A DNA stretch of 64,000 bases from JBMOKT01 sp049323895 (GTDB taxonomy: Bacteria; Bacillota; Peptococcia; Peptococcales; BICA1-8): contig JBMOKT010000014.1 of the NCBI GenBank assembly GCA_049323895.1, positions 1 to 64,000 of the forward strand, in the 5' to 3' direction. Below are positions 15,802 to 23,455 of this stretch, piece after piece; within the stretch, counting starts at the first letter, position 1; each line of letters opens with the position of its first letter. The position numbers and the translations under genes were made by a program. The notes beneath the pieces are model-generated. The model had not been told where the DNA came from, searched no databases, and saw only the letters and a list, made by a program, of their open reading frames with translations.

Positions 15802-16554
15802 CTACTCTTTTAAATATTTCAGGGGGTCTACCCACTGATTTTGTTCTTTAAGTTGGAAATGGAGATGAGAACCTAAATCTGACTCTTCCGTTCCAGGTGC
15901 TCCTGCCTGTCCTATCTTTTGACCTGCTTTTACTGATTCCCCTTCTTTCACAAGGGCTTGGGTCAGGTGTGAGTAGTATGTTGTCCACCCTTTGCCGTGT
16001 TCTATTTCAATGGCTATTCGTTCACCCGAATTACTTACTACTGAGACTACCTTGCCGTCGGCAGCTGCTGTTACATAATCCCCCGGATTTGTACTGATAT
16101 CTATTCCTGGGTGAAGGCGATAATCGTCGTAAATTTGGGAATAGGCTAGTTCGTAATTTGTTAACACAGTGCCCCGAATAGGCCAAGTTAAATTAGTGAC
16201 TGGTGACTGGTGATTAGTGACTGGTGGATTTTTTTTAGTTACCGGTGGTTTTGATTCAGTGGCTGGGGATTCATTTTTTGTAACCGGTGTTTTTTGTTCA
16301 GTGACTGATGACTGGTGATTGGTGACTGGTGGATCGTTATTAACATTTGGGGATTCATTGTTAGTGTTCAGTGAATTTTCTCCAGCGGTCAGTGGTTCTT
16401 CGGCAATGCTGATGTCTGCGGCTGGTTTTATTCTATTTAGCATGAAGCTTAAGGTTAGAGTGAATATAAATAAAATTAACAACAAATAGACTCCGTATTT
16501 CTTTAAATGTTCACTGTAATTATCCAATAGTTGATTAAGCTTTTCTTTGTACAT
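15802..16554 (-). CDS. spoIIQ: SpoIIQ-like M23 family metallopeptidase
   Basis: About 250 residues: a membrane segment (about residues 22-42), a 75-residue linker and an M23 (lysostaphin-type) domain. The zinc site is intact: His151 and Asp155 (HPGID), His233 and His235 (GSHLHFQ), numbered from the upstream GTG at 16563. B. subtilis SpoIIQ lacks the first histidine but clostridial ones keep it. SpoIIQ works in the forespore membrane with mother-cell SpoIIIAH in engulfment. ATG 16554 lies 10 bases after GGAG. Position between spoIID and spoIIID supports the name. The linker contains PVTNHQS-type repeats encoded by the 7-bp intergenic repeat family (16194-16334). Confidence 0.9.
   Translation of the reverse strand: MYKEKLNQLLDNYSEHLKKYGVYLLLILFIFTLTLSFMLNRIKPAADISIAEEPLTAGENSLNTNNESPNVNNDPPVTNHQSSVTEQKTPVTKNESPATESKPPVTKKNPPVTNHQSPVTNLTWPIRGTVLTNYELAYSQIYDDYRLHPGIDISTNPGDYVTAAADGKVVSVVSNSGERIAIEIEHGKGWTTYYSHLTQALVKEGESVKAGQKIGQAGAPGTEESDLGSHLHFQLKEQNQWVDPLKYLKE
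16194..16334. repeat. GTGACTG heptamers inside the spoIIQ coding sequence
   Basis: Plus-strand runs such as GTGACTGGTGATTAGTGACT at 16196-16226 and 16300-16331 encode PPVTNHQSPVTN and DPPVTNHQSSVT on the minus strand. Three 7-bp units equal seven codons, so the frame is kept. Decayed PVTK/PATE units lie between. Confidence 0.85.
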
Positions 16555-16605
16555 TTTAATCACGCTCCTCTGCTATATGTTTTCCATTTTTATGGAAAAC
16601 TAGAC

Positions 16606-16626
16606 ATAAAAAGCGGCAGCTTTTTT
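16606..16626 (-). terminator. Probable terminator of spoIID
   Basis: AAAAGC (16609-16614) pairs with GCTTTT (16619-16624) around a short loop. A second hairpin, GTTTTCCAT...ATGGAAAAC, follows at 16579-16600. Short stem, so moderate confidence. Confidence 0.5.
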
Positions 16627-16691
16627 ATGCCTGAGCGGCTAATTTTTGGAGCTAGTGACATAAGTGTAAGAGTGTTTTCCCTATGATAGTG

Positions 16692-16727
16692 TCAGACGCA
16701 ATATATTCACCCAAAAGAACATCAGAC
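16692..16727. repeat. TCAGAC 30-bp repeat, right arm only
   Basis: TCAGAC at 16692 and 16722, 30 bases apart. A degraded third unit ends at the spoIID stop (16757). Confidence 0.75.
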
Positions 16728-16756
16728 TAACAATCTTCGCCCAGAAGTACACCTGC

Positions 16757-17737
16757 TCACTTCATCTTTATAATCTGTGCTCCCTGGTAGTAGTGTTTAA
16801 GGATTTCATCATACTTTTTCCCTTCTTTTGCAAAGGCGTCAGCACCGTATTGGCACATACCTACTGCATGACCATAGCCCCTTGTAATGAAGGTTATGGT
16901 ATCTTTGCTAATTTCCCAGGAAAACCAGGTGGATTTTAATCCCAGCTTAGTGCGGACCTCTGTACCCTGGTAAGTCTTACCCCCGATACTAATTGATTTA
17001 ATACGCCCGGTGGAGGTTTTATCCAGTACTTTTATATACTGGTTAGTGCTTCCCTGAAGTTTGCTGGCGGGGACCGCTTGAAGATTGGACCCTAGTGCCA
17101 CATCTATATTCTTAATAGGTATTGTCTTGGTATCACGGATATGCTTATCCTGATGCTCTATACAGTCAACACTTTTCAGGTAGGGAAAGCTGTATTTCCA
17201 AACATCACCGGAATCCTCTGTTTTCCCCCCACCACAGCTGGCATGATATACAGGGTCTATTATCTTGTTTTCAAATGCCAGGATTTCCCCTTTGGTGTCC
17301 TTTACTGCCTTTTCAATTTTCTTTTTATATTTTGCGTAATCCCAACGTCCCCATTTTTCTTTCATCTCGTCATCACCTGTCCATGCCTGGGATACACCGG
17401 GATTAGTTGTAATATCGGCCTGGGGATGGTATTGCTTCATTGCAGGGTCTGCCTCAAGCAATCTCTTATAAGCATAAGTCCTGGCAGCTACTGCTTGAAC
17501 TTTAAGAGCTTCTGAGTCAAAGGATGCAGGCATTTCTGCCGCTACAACTCCTGCTATGTAGTCTTCAAAGTCTAATTGCATAAGCTTTTGGGTTTGATAA
17601 TTATAGACGTTTATAGGCCTTTCCATATCTTTTATCTCCACCTCGGAATCGTAATCAACTACCAGCAGAACAAACACGGGTATAATTACAATTACTGCAA
17701 GAAGAATTATAGTTCCCCATAAAAAATATCGTCCCAT
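16757..17737 (-). CDS. spoIID: Stage II sporulation protein D, lytic transglycosylase
   Basis: About 326 residues. One N-terminal membrane helix (about residues 5-27) and a SpoIID domain with LDFEDYIAGVVAAEMPASF, ALKVQAVAARTYAYKRL, YHASCGGGKTEDSGDVW and GRGYGHAVGMCQYGADAFAK-like motifs (the visible text is TRGYGHAVGMCQYGAD). SpoIID cuts peptidoglycan glycan strands during engulfment, with SpoIIP and SpoIIM. ATG 17737 follows GAGGTGATCAAA; an upstream GTG/ATG extension is less likely. It follows murA in transcription order, as in B. subtilis, though a 400-base repeat gap and a terminator lie between, so it probably has its own (sigma-E) promoter. Confidence 0.95.
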   Translation of the reverse strand: MGRYFLWGTIILLAVIVIIPVFVLLVVDYDSEVEIKDMERPINVYNYQTQKLMQLDFEDYIAGVVAAEMPASFDSEALKVQAVAARTYAYKRLLEADPAMKQYHPQADITTNPGVSQAWTGDDEMKEKWGRWDYAKYKKKIEKAVKDTKGEILAFENKIIDPVYHASCGGGKTEDSGDVWKYSFPYLKSVDCIEHQDKHIRDTKTIPIKNIDVALGSNLQAVPASKLQGSTNQYIKVLDKTSTGRIKSISIGGKTYQGTEVRTKLGLKSTWFSWEISKDTITFITRGYGHAVGMCQYGADAFAKEGKKYDEILKHYYQGAQIIKMK

Positions 17738-17877
17738 TTTGATCACCTCGTTTTGAGGCAAAGTCTTTGGACTTTGCCGTGGCTACAGAAAAACATGGAA
17801 ACAAAATTAAAGAACACTTTAAAGGAAAAGAGTGTCTATAAAGTTTATGAGGGAAAATGTTATTCTAGAATAACAAG

Positions 17878-17927
17878 ATTTCGCTTCGCTAGATTGAGAT
17901 TCCGCACAACAAGTTGTGCTAGATTTA
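17878..17927. repeat. 50-bp dispersed repeat, copy 2
   Basis: Nearly identical to 12321-12370, with the same GCACAACAAGTTGTGC palindrome. Confidence 0.8.
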
Positions 17928-18020
17928 TAAAAAATACTGGTCACTGACAACTGATATCTAATCACTGGGCACAGAGTTCAACCCATGTCATCGCGAGCGC
18001 AGCGTGGCGATCTCCTCCAC

Positions 18021-18049
18021 AAAAAAAGCTGAGTACAATAGTACTCAGC
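18021..18049 (-). terminator. Intrinsic terminator of murA
   Basis: GCTGAGTAC (18028-18036), AATA loop, GTACTCAGC (18041-18049), with a seven-base A-run (U-run on the transcript) at 18021-18027. Confidence 0.9.
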
Positions 18050-18121
18050 AAATGTTAGCCATTATTTAAATCTAGCGAGCGGAAGCATAGCGTAATCTTA
18101 ATCTAGCGCAGCAAAATACTT

Positions 18122-18148
18122 ATAAAAATAAGCGCAGCTTATTTTTAT
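18122..18148. terminator. 12-bp hairpin spanning the murA stop codon
   Basis: ATAAAAATAAGC (18122-18133), GCA, GCTTATTTTTAT (18137-18148). The right arm contains the murA TAA (18145-18147). It adds to the stronger terminator at 18021-18049. Confidence 0.55.
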
Positions 18149-19392
18149 TCACGATCGATTTTTGCACCGACTGATTGGAACTTATTTACGATATTCTCAT
18201 AACCACGGTCGATATGGTGAACACCGGTAATCTCCGTCTGTCCTTCGGCAACTAAGCCGGCAATAATTAATGCTGCACCGGCTCTTAGGTCTGTAGCCTT
18301 AACAGGGCAACCGTAAAGTTTTTTACCGCCTTCTACTACAGCACTTCTGCCTTCTATCTTAATATCAGCACCCATACGTTTTAGTTCATCGGCATGCATA
18401 AAACGGTTTTCAAATACTGTTTCGGTAATAAGGCTTGTACCATTTGCTCTGGTCATCAATGCCATAAATTGTGCCTGCATGTCGGTGGGAAAGCCTGGAT
18501 AGGGAAGAGTCTTGATATCTACTGCCTTCAGGTAATTTTTGCCAATTACCCGCAGTCCGTTATTTTCTTCATATATTTCCGCACCACACTCTTGGAGCTT
18601 AGCGATCATGGGTTTTAAATGGTCTACTATAACATTTTCCAGGAGTAGGTTGCCGCCGGTAATGGCACCTGCCACTAAATAACTTCCTGCTTCAATCCTA
18701 TCCGGTATGACGGTATGGGTGGATTCACCTAAACTTTCCACACCTTCAATTCTGATAACATTTGTTCCGGCACCTTTGACTACAGCACCCATGCTGTTGA
18801 GAAAGTTAGCTAAATCAACAATTTCCGGCTCCTCGGCAGCGTTTTCGATAACTGTTGTGCCTTCTGCCAGGGTAGCAGCCATCATAATGTTTTCGGTTGC
18901 ACCAACACTGGGGAAATCAAGATAAATCTTATTACCCTTTAACCGAGCTGCCTTAGCTTCAATATTTCCATGATCCATGGTAATCTGGGCACCTAATGCT
19001 TCCAAACCCTTTAGATGCAGATCAATAGGTCGGGTGCCAATGGCACAGCCCCCGGGCATGGATATCTTTACATGACCCAGGCGGGCCAGTAATGGTCCCA
19101 TTACAAGAACACTTGCACGCATTTTTCTTACATACTCATAAGGAGCTTCAAAGTTATTAATATCACTGCTATCTATATCTAACGTGTTCCCAGCAAAATT
19201 TGTTTTTGCACCTAAGATTTCCAGGACTTCGCTGATAGTACCAACATCAGCTAAGTTGGGAACATCATGTAACTTACATTTGCCTGATGATAATAATGAG
19301 GCCACAATAATAGGTAATACTGCATTTTTTGCACCGCTGATTGTAATTCTTCCTTCTAGTCTAGAACCACCAGTAACTATAATCTTATCCAA
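18145..19392 (-). CDS. murA: UDP-N-acetylglucosamine 1-carboxyvinyltransferase
   Basis: A 415-residue enolpyruvyl transferase catalysing the first committed step of peptidoglycan precursor synthesis. The substrate loop SMPGGCAIGTRPIDLH carries the fosfomycin-target Cys116. N-terminal GGSRLEGRITISGAKNAVLP and C-terminal RAGAALIIAGLVAEG are typical. Start is TTG 19392, 7 bases after AGGA. A strong AAAGGAGGTG lies about 80 bases further upstream without a start codon at proper spacing, followed by a CAAAACC/GGTTTTG inverted repeat; this could be a leader feature. Only one murA copy is seen here: the murAB expected between fsa and glpX in Bacillus is absent from this window. Confidence 0.96.
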   Translation of the reverse strand: MDKIIVTGGSRLEGRITISGAKNAVLPIIVASLLSSGKCKLHDVPNLADVGTISEVLEILGAKTNFAGNTLDIDSSDINNFEAPYEYVRKMRASVLVMGPLLARLGHVKISMPGGCAIGTRPIDLHLKGLEALGAQITMDHGNIEAKAARLKGNKIYLDFPSVGATENIMMAATLAEGTTVIENAAEEPEIVDLANFLNSMGAVVKGAGTNVIRIEGVESLGESTHTVIPDRIEAGSYLVAGAITGGNLLLENVIVDHLKPMIAKLQECGAEIYEENNGLRVIGKNYLKAVDIKTLPYPGFPTDMQAQFMALMTRANGTSLITETVFENRFMHADELKRMGADIKIEGRSAVVEGGKKLYGCPVKATDLRAGAALIIAGLVAEGQTEITGVHHIDRGYENIVNKFQSVGAKIDRE

Positions 19393-19744
19393 TGATAATT
19401 CCTGTTGAACAAAACCTGTGAGATGTAAACTTGGGTTTTGCTACAGGGTGCACCTCCTTTCGTTGTTGTTTAGTATAATATACGGCTAGTACCAGCGGCG
19501 AGTTACTAGGTTTTGGTGACTAGTGACTGGTGACTGGTGACTAGTTTCATGCCAAAAGCACCTTGAGAAATTGTACTAGTATACACTTAGATTAGTATCT
19601 GATATTTAAATAGTGATGTCAAGATAATTATTCGTTATGATTTATCCAATTCCTGCCTTAATATGCAAATTGGGACAAATTACCTACGTTTCGCAAAAAA
19701 TATATTTTTTGCGAAGGTAAAGGTAAGCTTACCTTTCCTGAAAG
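19393..19744. other. Gap upstream of murA
   Basis: 352 bases without a supported gene: the murA leader (19393-19465), a TTAGTATAATAT motif that could be a -10 region, a GTGACTA/GTGACTG heptamer array (19516-19545), and GGTAAAGGTAAGCTTACC-type sequence next to the ywmB stop. Confidence 0.5.
19516..19545. repeat. GTGACTA/GTGACTG heptamer array
   Basis: Four tandem 7-bp units (two GTGACTA, two GTGACTG) in the murA leader region, plus orientation. Confidence 0.8.
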
Positions 19745-20485
19745 TTAATACTCCTGATAGATTAGCGGGGCGCCGATGTGAATGTATGTTTTGTCATCTA
19801 GGCTGTGGTATCTAAGAGCAATATTAATATTCAGCTTGTTCCCATCTACTTCAATGTAACCGGGGGTTTGTGCTGTATAGCCGCTGAAGCTGGTAAGCAG
19901 TTCATTGGACATTCCTTCTATTACTTGAGCGTCTACTTGGACAAAACCTCTTGCCATTTCATTATAAATCTTATCCTGATTTAACCTGCCAGGATATGTA
20001 CCTACTGCTGTAACTCCGATATCGGATGTAGAGGGAAATATGGAAGCTAAAACATCATAGTACTGTCGTGCTTTTTGAAAATCAGAGGTAATAATCTGGG
20101 CACCCAGGTAAGTACTCGATTTCCCTTCGGATGATAGAAAGCTCTGCAGAGTCAAGTTTATTATGGTGCCGTCTTCTAGTATTTGATAGTCGTTGAGGGT
20201 TAAAAAATCTTCGTATTCGCTATTGATTACGGCATTGTTATTAATTTTTAATACTTGACATATCTGGGAATAAGCAGCAAATAACTCGTTTTGGGAAAAA
20301 CCCTTTTTACTTATTTGTGCCCAGCCCTCTATATTTAATTCGTTAAATTCAGCATTTAAACCTTGAAAACTTTTAGTAACAATGTCTAAATAATCCTCAT
20401 TGTTTTGTTGGCTAGATTGGTAGAGAGGAAGAAATAATAAAGTGAAAATTCCTATAAAAGCGAAAACTGACGAATAACTTTTCAT
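19745..20485 (-). CDS. ywmB: YwmB family (DUF1779, TATA-box-binding-like fold) protein
   Basis: About 246 residues with an N-terminal signal or anchor (SSVFAFIGIFTLLFLPLYQS) and a secreted part. LNIEGWAQISKKGFSQNEL, LGAQIITSDFQKARQYYDVL, IGVTAVGTYPGRLNQDK and the C-terminal NELLTSFSGYTAQ match the pattern of YwmB proteins found upstream of murA in Bacillus and clostridia. Biochemical function is unknown; its place next to murA and spoIID suggests a link to the cell wall or sporulation. ATG 20485 lies 10 bases after AAAGGA. Confidence 0.82.
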   Translation of the reverse strand: MKSYSSVFAFIGIFTLLFLPLYQSSQQNNEDYLDIVTKSFQGLNAEFNELNIEGWAQISKKGFSQNELFAAYSQICQVLKINNNAVINSEYEDFLTLNDYQILEDGTIINLTLQSFLSSEGKSSTYLGAQIITSDFQKARQYYDVLASIFPSTSDIGVTAVGTYPGRLNQDKIYNEMARGFVQVDAQVIEGMSNELLTSFSGYTAQTPGYIEVDGNKLNINIALRYHSLDDKTYIHIGAPLIYQEY

Positions 20486-20693
20486 GGTATACACATCCTT
20501 TATTGAAGGTCTAGCTATAAAGTAGTGGCTAGTTGTTAAACGATTTGTCGGTTTAGTAGATAGTATTAACCATTATTTGGTTAATTATTCATAATATAAT
20601 AATAAATTTTAATTTAGCTAATAATGGGAATCTGGGATTAGGCAGGGATTTGTGGTAATATAAATTTGATTTGTAGGATATGGAGATGAACTA
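20486..20693. promoter_or_regulatory. Divergent promoter region ywmB / DUF4127
   Basis: 208 AT-rich bases between two genes reading outward. A single GTGGCTAGTTGTTA unit pair lies at 20524-20537, on the ywmB side. TATAATAATAA-like stretches occur near 20595, but no clear -35 was identified for either direction. Confidence 0.4.
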
Positions 20694-22220
20694 ATGAAGA
20701 AGATATTTATAGCAGTTTTAATTGGAGTTTTAGTGGGTTGGGGATATTTTATCTTTATGGACCGAACCCTAAGAATAGGTTTGATTCCATTAGACAGCCG
20801 CCCCAGCAATACTCAGTATCCTGTACTGCTTGCCCAGATGGCAAATGCAGAGATTGCTTTGCCAGAAAAAAATCTGGATAATTTTTTAACGCCGGCGAAT
20901 ACTGAAGCGCTGTGGTATTGGTTAGAAGATAATGCAAAAAAATTTGATACCATTATTATTAATACTAATGAGCTTCTCAACGGGGGATTGATTAATTCCC
21001 GTCATCCTGAATCCTATGAAAATATTGACGCTGATTTAAAACGCTTGGAAGATTTTTGTGCCAAAAATAAGAAAAAAAATATTATTTTAATTAGCATTTT
21101 GCCCCGTCTCCTCCCTAGTCAGTTTATACAGCTTTGGGATTATCGGGATGAATTAGTAGGATATGCCCAAGAGGCAGATAAAAAATTGTTACACGGCGCG
21201 GGAAAACCAACTCCTCCTGCAAGAATACCTAAAGAAATTGTGAACCAATATCTGCAAATCTATTCAAATTCAGAAGTAATAGTACGAGGCAGTATTTCGT
21301 TAGTGGAGAAGGGTTTGGTTGACCATTACATTATTGGTCAGGATGATGCCGAGGAATATGGATTAAGTAACTCGATTGTCCGGGAAATAAAGCCGAAGCT
21401 TGCTGAGAACATTAGGTTTATCCATGGTGCTGATGAATTGACTATGATGGCTGTCATGAAAACTTTAACTAAAAAGCAGCCGCCAAACCTGAGAATACTT
21501 TATACTAATTATGAATTGGCTGATGATTACTATGCCTTTGAAGCTGCGCCTTTAAAGGAAGTGCTGATTACTAAACTTGACTATTTAAACCTTATTACCA
21601 ATGATAATTCTCCTCGGCTTATCATTGTCTACACTGACAATACAAATTCGGATTTTATGGAGGGTAAGATACAAACTCAAGATTACTCCTATCTGGGCAT
21701 TATGGACATTGCATATACTAATAAGGGTGATGCTGAACTTTTAGATTTTTTCTTAAATAAGGATAATAAAATTAACGGTTATTCTGGTTGGAATACGGCA
21801 GGTAATACCATAGGGACGGAATTTTCCCACTATATTGCCTATCAAAATCTGGAGCAGAACTCTAAAAAATTTAAAAAACGCCAGCAAAAACAGGCGCTGG
21901 AGGCTTATATAAAGTTTCAATATATTAGATATGCCGAGGATTTAATATATCAGGGAATTTTAAGGGATCAACTGAATGAGAAGCTTGCAGCGCAAAATTT
22001 AGACCCTAATCAGCTAGGGGAGGCTCAGGAAAAAGGCGAAGCTATTTTGCGGGAACTTTACCAGCCTTATCAAAAGAAGCTGAAAGATTATTTCCTGGGT
22101 TCATATAAAATAGGAGAAATTGAATTTACAGTAGATGCTGTTGATTCTACTATTGAATTGCCTTGGGCAAGGACCTTTGAGGCTCGGGTGGAACCGGAGG
22201 TCATCATTAGTATAAACTAA
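20694..22220 (+). CDS. DUF4127 family protein
   Basis: A 508-residue protein with an N-terminal membrane helix (about residues 3-20) and a large extracytoplasmic domain starting RIGLIPLDSRPSNTQYPVLL, the hallmark opening of DUF4127. Further conserved-looking stretches are DTIIINTNELLNGGLINSR, ILISILPRLLPSQ, RGSISLVEKGLVDHYIIGQDDAEEYG, HGADELTMMAVMK and GWNTAGNTIGTEFSHYIAY. The family has no established activity. ATG lies 8 bases after GGAG. It is one of only two plus-strand genes in the window and breaks the atp-ywmB-murA order of Bacillus, so it is probably a later insertion or a local inversion. Confidence 0.85.
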   Translation: MKKIFIAVLIGVLVGWGYFIFMDRTLRIGLIPLDSRPSNTQYPVLLAQMANAEIALPEKNLDNFLTPANTEALWYWLEDNAKKFDTIIINTNELLNGGLINSRHPESYENIDADLKRLEDFCAKNKKKNIILISILPRLLPSQFIQLWDYRDELVGYAQEADKKLLHGAGKPTPPARIPKEIVNQYLQIYSNSEVIVRGSISLVEKGLVDHYIIGQDDAEEYGLSNSIVREIKPKLAENIRFIHGADELTMMAVMKTLTKKQPPNLRILYTNYELADDYYAFEAAPLKEVLITKLDYLNLITNDNSPRLIIVYTDNTNSDFMEGKIQTQDYSYLGIMDIAYTNKGDAELLDFFLNKDNKINGYSGWNTAGNTIGTEFSHYIAYQNLEQNSKKFKKRQQKQALEAYIKFQYIRYAEDLIYQGILRDQLNEKLAAQNLDPNQLGEAQEKGEAILRELYQPYQKKLKDYFLGSYKIGEIEFTVDAVDSTIELPWARTFEARVEPEVIISIN

Positions 22221-22348
22221 ACGTTTAGGGCTGGCATTCGATGATTGCCAATTTATCTTGATGCATCCCAATATTTCAACCCATGAGCAGATGCGCGCTG
22301 AGAAGTTCCCTTTACCTTTAGCTGCAGCATGTGTTAAGCTGCATTAAC

Positions 22349-22711
22349 CTAGACGTAAATGTCCTCTACATCGCAAGCATCGTCTGCGGAGACAACCAGA
22401 CCCACATCGCCGACAAAATTATGTCCGTCTACCATGGTAAATTGGACATTATTGTTTTTAGCCATAGTAATATATTCCATCGCTGATGGCATGGAAATAT
22501 CATTACTTATGATAATCCTTTTTGCCCGGGGGTCCTTTAGTATTTCCAGTATTTCTTTATATGTACCCCGTTCCATGACCTGCTTTTTGGTAAGTACTTT
22601 AAGAACCCGCTCTCTAAAGCAGCCGAGAAAATGTTCTTTTTCTTCTTTTTTCAGCTCCGGTTCTCCGTAAATTCCTCTTTCTATGGTTTTTTCCAGTTCC
22701 GATTTATCCAT
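22349..22711 (-). CDS. YueI family (DUF1694) protein
   Basis: A 120-residue cytoplasmic protein. ERGIYGEPELKKEEKEHFLG, CFRERVLKVLTKKQV and the long variable-to-conserved centre DPRAKRIIISNDISM follow the DUF1694/YueI pattern (reading: short basic N-terminus, F-G-FRERV-LT-Q block, then a Rossmann-like half). The function is unknown. ATG at 22711 follows GGAGGTATAATC. It lies downstream of atpC behind a strong terminator, so it is a separate unit, convergent with the DUF4127 gene. Confidence 0.75.
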   Translation of the reverse strand: MDKSELEKTIERGIYGEPELKKEEKEHFLGCFRERVLKVLTKKQVMERGTYKEILEILKDPRAKRIIISNDISMPSAMEYITMAKNNNVQFTMVDGHNFVGDVGLVVSADDACDVEDIYV

Positions 22712-22729
22712 GATTATACCTCCAATTAA

Positions 22730-22790
22730 GTGGCTAGTTATTAGTGACCAGCTAAATCAGTGACCAGTGACCAGTGTGATAGTTTGATAG
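22730..22790. repeat. Mixed 7-8-bp tandem repeats
   Basis: GTGGCTAGTTATTAGTGACC, GTGACCA units and then GTGTGATAGTTTGATAG, directly upstream of the YueI-family gene. Confidence 0.75.
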
Positions 22791-22896
22791 TATATCATAT
22801 GATTCATCCTAATAAATTACCCCGGTGCAGATGCCATAAGGTACTTCCTTTACCTGCAGCGTGTGTAACGCTGCACCATATAGTATATGTTTATGC

Positions 22897-22942
22897 CAAA
22901 AAACAGATACACCGCAGCCAATGACTGCGGTGCATCTGTTTT
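22897..22942 (-). terminator. Terminator of the ATP synthase operon
   Basis: AAACAGATACACCGCAG and CTGCGGTGCATCTGTTTT form a long stem (about 16 bp with one mismatch) around CCAATGA. AAAA at 22898-22901 gives the U-run on the minus-strand transcript. Confidence 0.9.
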
Positions 22943-23033
22943 AGGTTAATTGCTTTCGTTAAGCAATCATAATATTTATTCTACTCATTTTTTTAAATTC
23001 CTTCTTTTTCAGGAAGGTAATTTTTGGCCAAGC

Positions 23034-23444
23034 TTAACGAACATCTCTGCCGACGACACGTAAGCGAGCCAAGGCACGTTTTAGTGCTTGCTCCGCTCTG
23101 ATGGCATCAATATCTTTTCTGTTTTTGAGCCTTTTTTCTGCCCGCTCTTTGGCCGCTTGAGCCCTTTGGGAGTCAATTTCCTCGGGCAGTTCGGCAGTAT
23201 TGGCCAAAATGCTTGCCTTATTCTCGGAAACCTCTAAAAAACCACCGCTGACGGCCAGCCTTTTATATTCGCCGGCTATTTTATATTTGATTACACCTGG
23301 TTCCAATCCGGAAATCATGGGAGCGTGATTAGGCAAGACACCCATGTATCCTTCAATAGCTGGTACTATGAGGGAAGTAATGTCTTCCGATAATACCCTG
23401 CGTTCAGGTGTAACAATCTCCAACTTGAGGGTTTTTTCAGCCAT
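23034..23444 (-). CDS. atpC: F1F0 ATP synthase epsilon subunit
   Basis: 136 residues: an N-terminal beta-sandwich (LEIVTPERRVLSEDITSLIV, EGYMGVLPNHAPMISGLEPG, LAVSGGFLEVSENKASILAN) and a two-helix C-terminal part rich in Ala, Arg and Lys. It links the central stalk to the c-ring and can inhibit ATP hydrolysis. It starts 11 bases after the atpD stop and is the last gene of the operon, followed by a strong terminator. Confidence 0.97.
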   Translation of the reverse strand: MAEKTLKLEIVTPERRVLSEDITSLIVPAIEGYMGVLPNHAPMISGLEPGVIKYKIAGEYKRLAVSGGFLEVSENKASILANTAELPEEIDSQRAQAAKERAEKRLKNRKDIDAIRAEQALKRALARLRVVGRDVR

Positions 23445-23455
23445 TTGCTTACCCC

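Larger units (their letters stand above)
17738..18144. other. Repeat-bearing gap between murA and spoIID
   Basis: Holds a GGCAAAGTC/GACTTTGCC hairpin (about 17757-17777), a 9-mer fragment (17779-17795), the second 50-bp repeat (17878-17927), ACTGGTCACTGACAACTG-type units (about 17935-17970), an inverted GCGATGACA-type repeat (17993-18018), the murA terminator, and a decayed CTAGCGAGCGGAAGC repeat (about 18070-18112). The promoter of spoIID must lie here but I could not fix it. Confidence 0.65.
22712..23033. other. Gap between atpC and the YueI gene
   Basis: Contains a mixed heptamer array (22730-22790), GATTCATCC/CAGATGCC-type repeat fragments and a GCTGCA-bearing stretch (about 22800-22880), and the atp terminator (22897-22942). 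No gene is supported. Confidence 0.65.
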
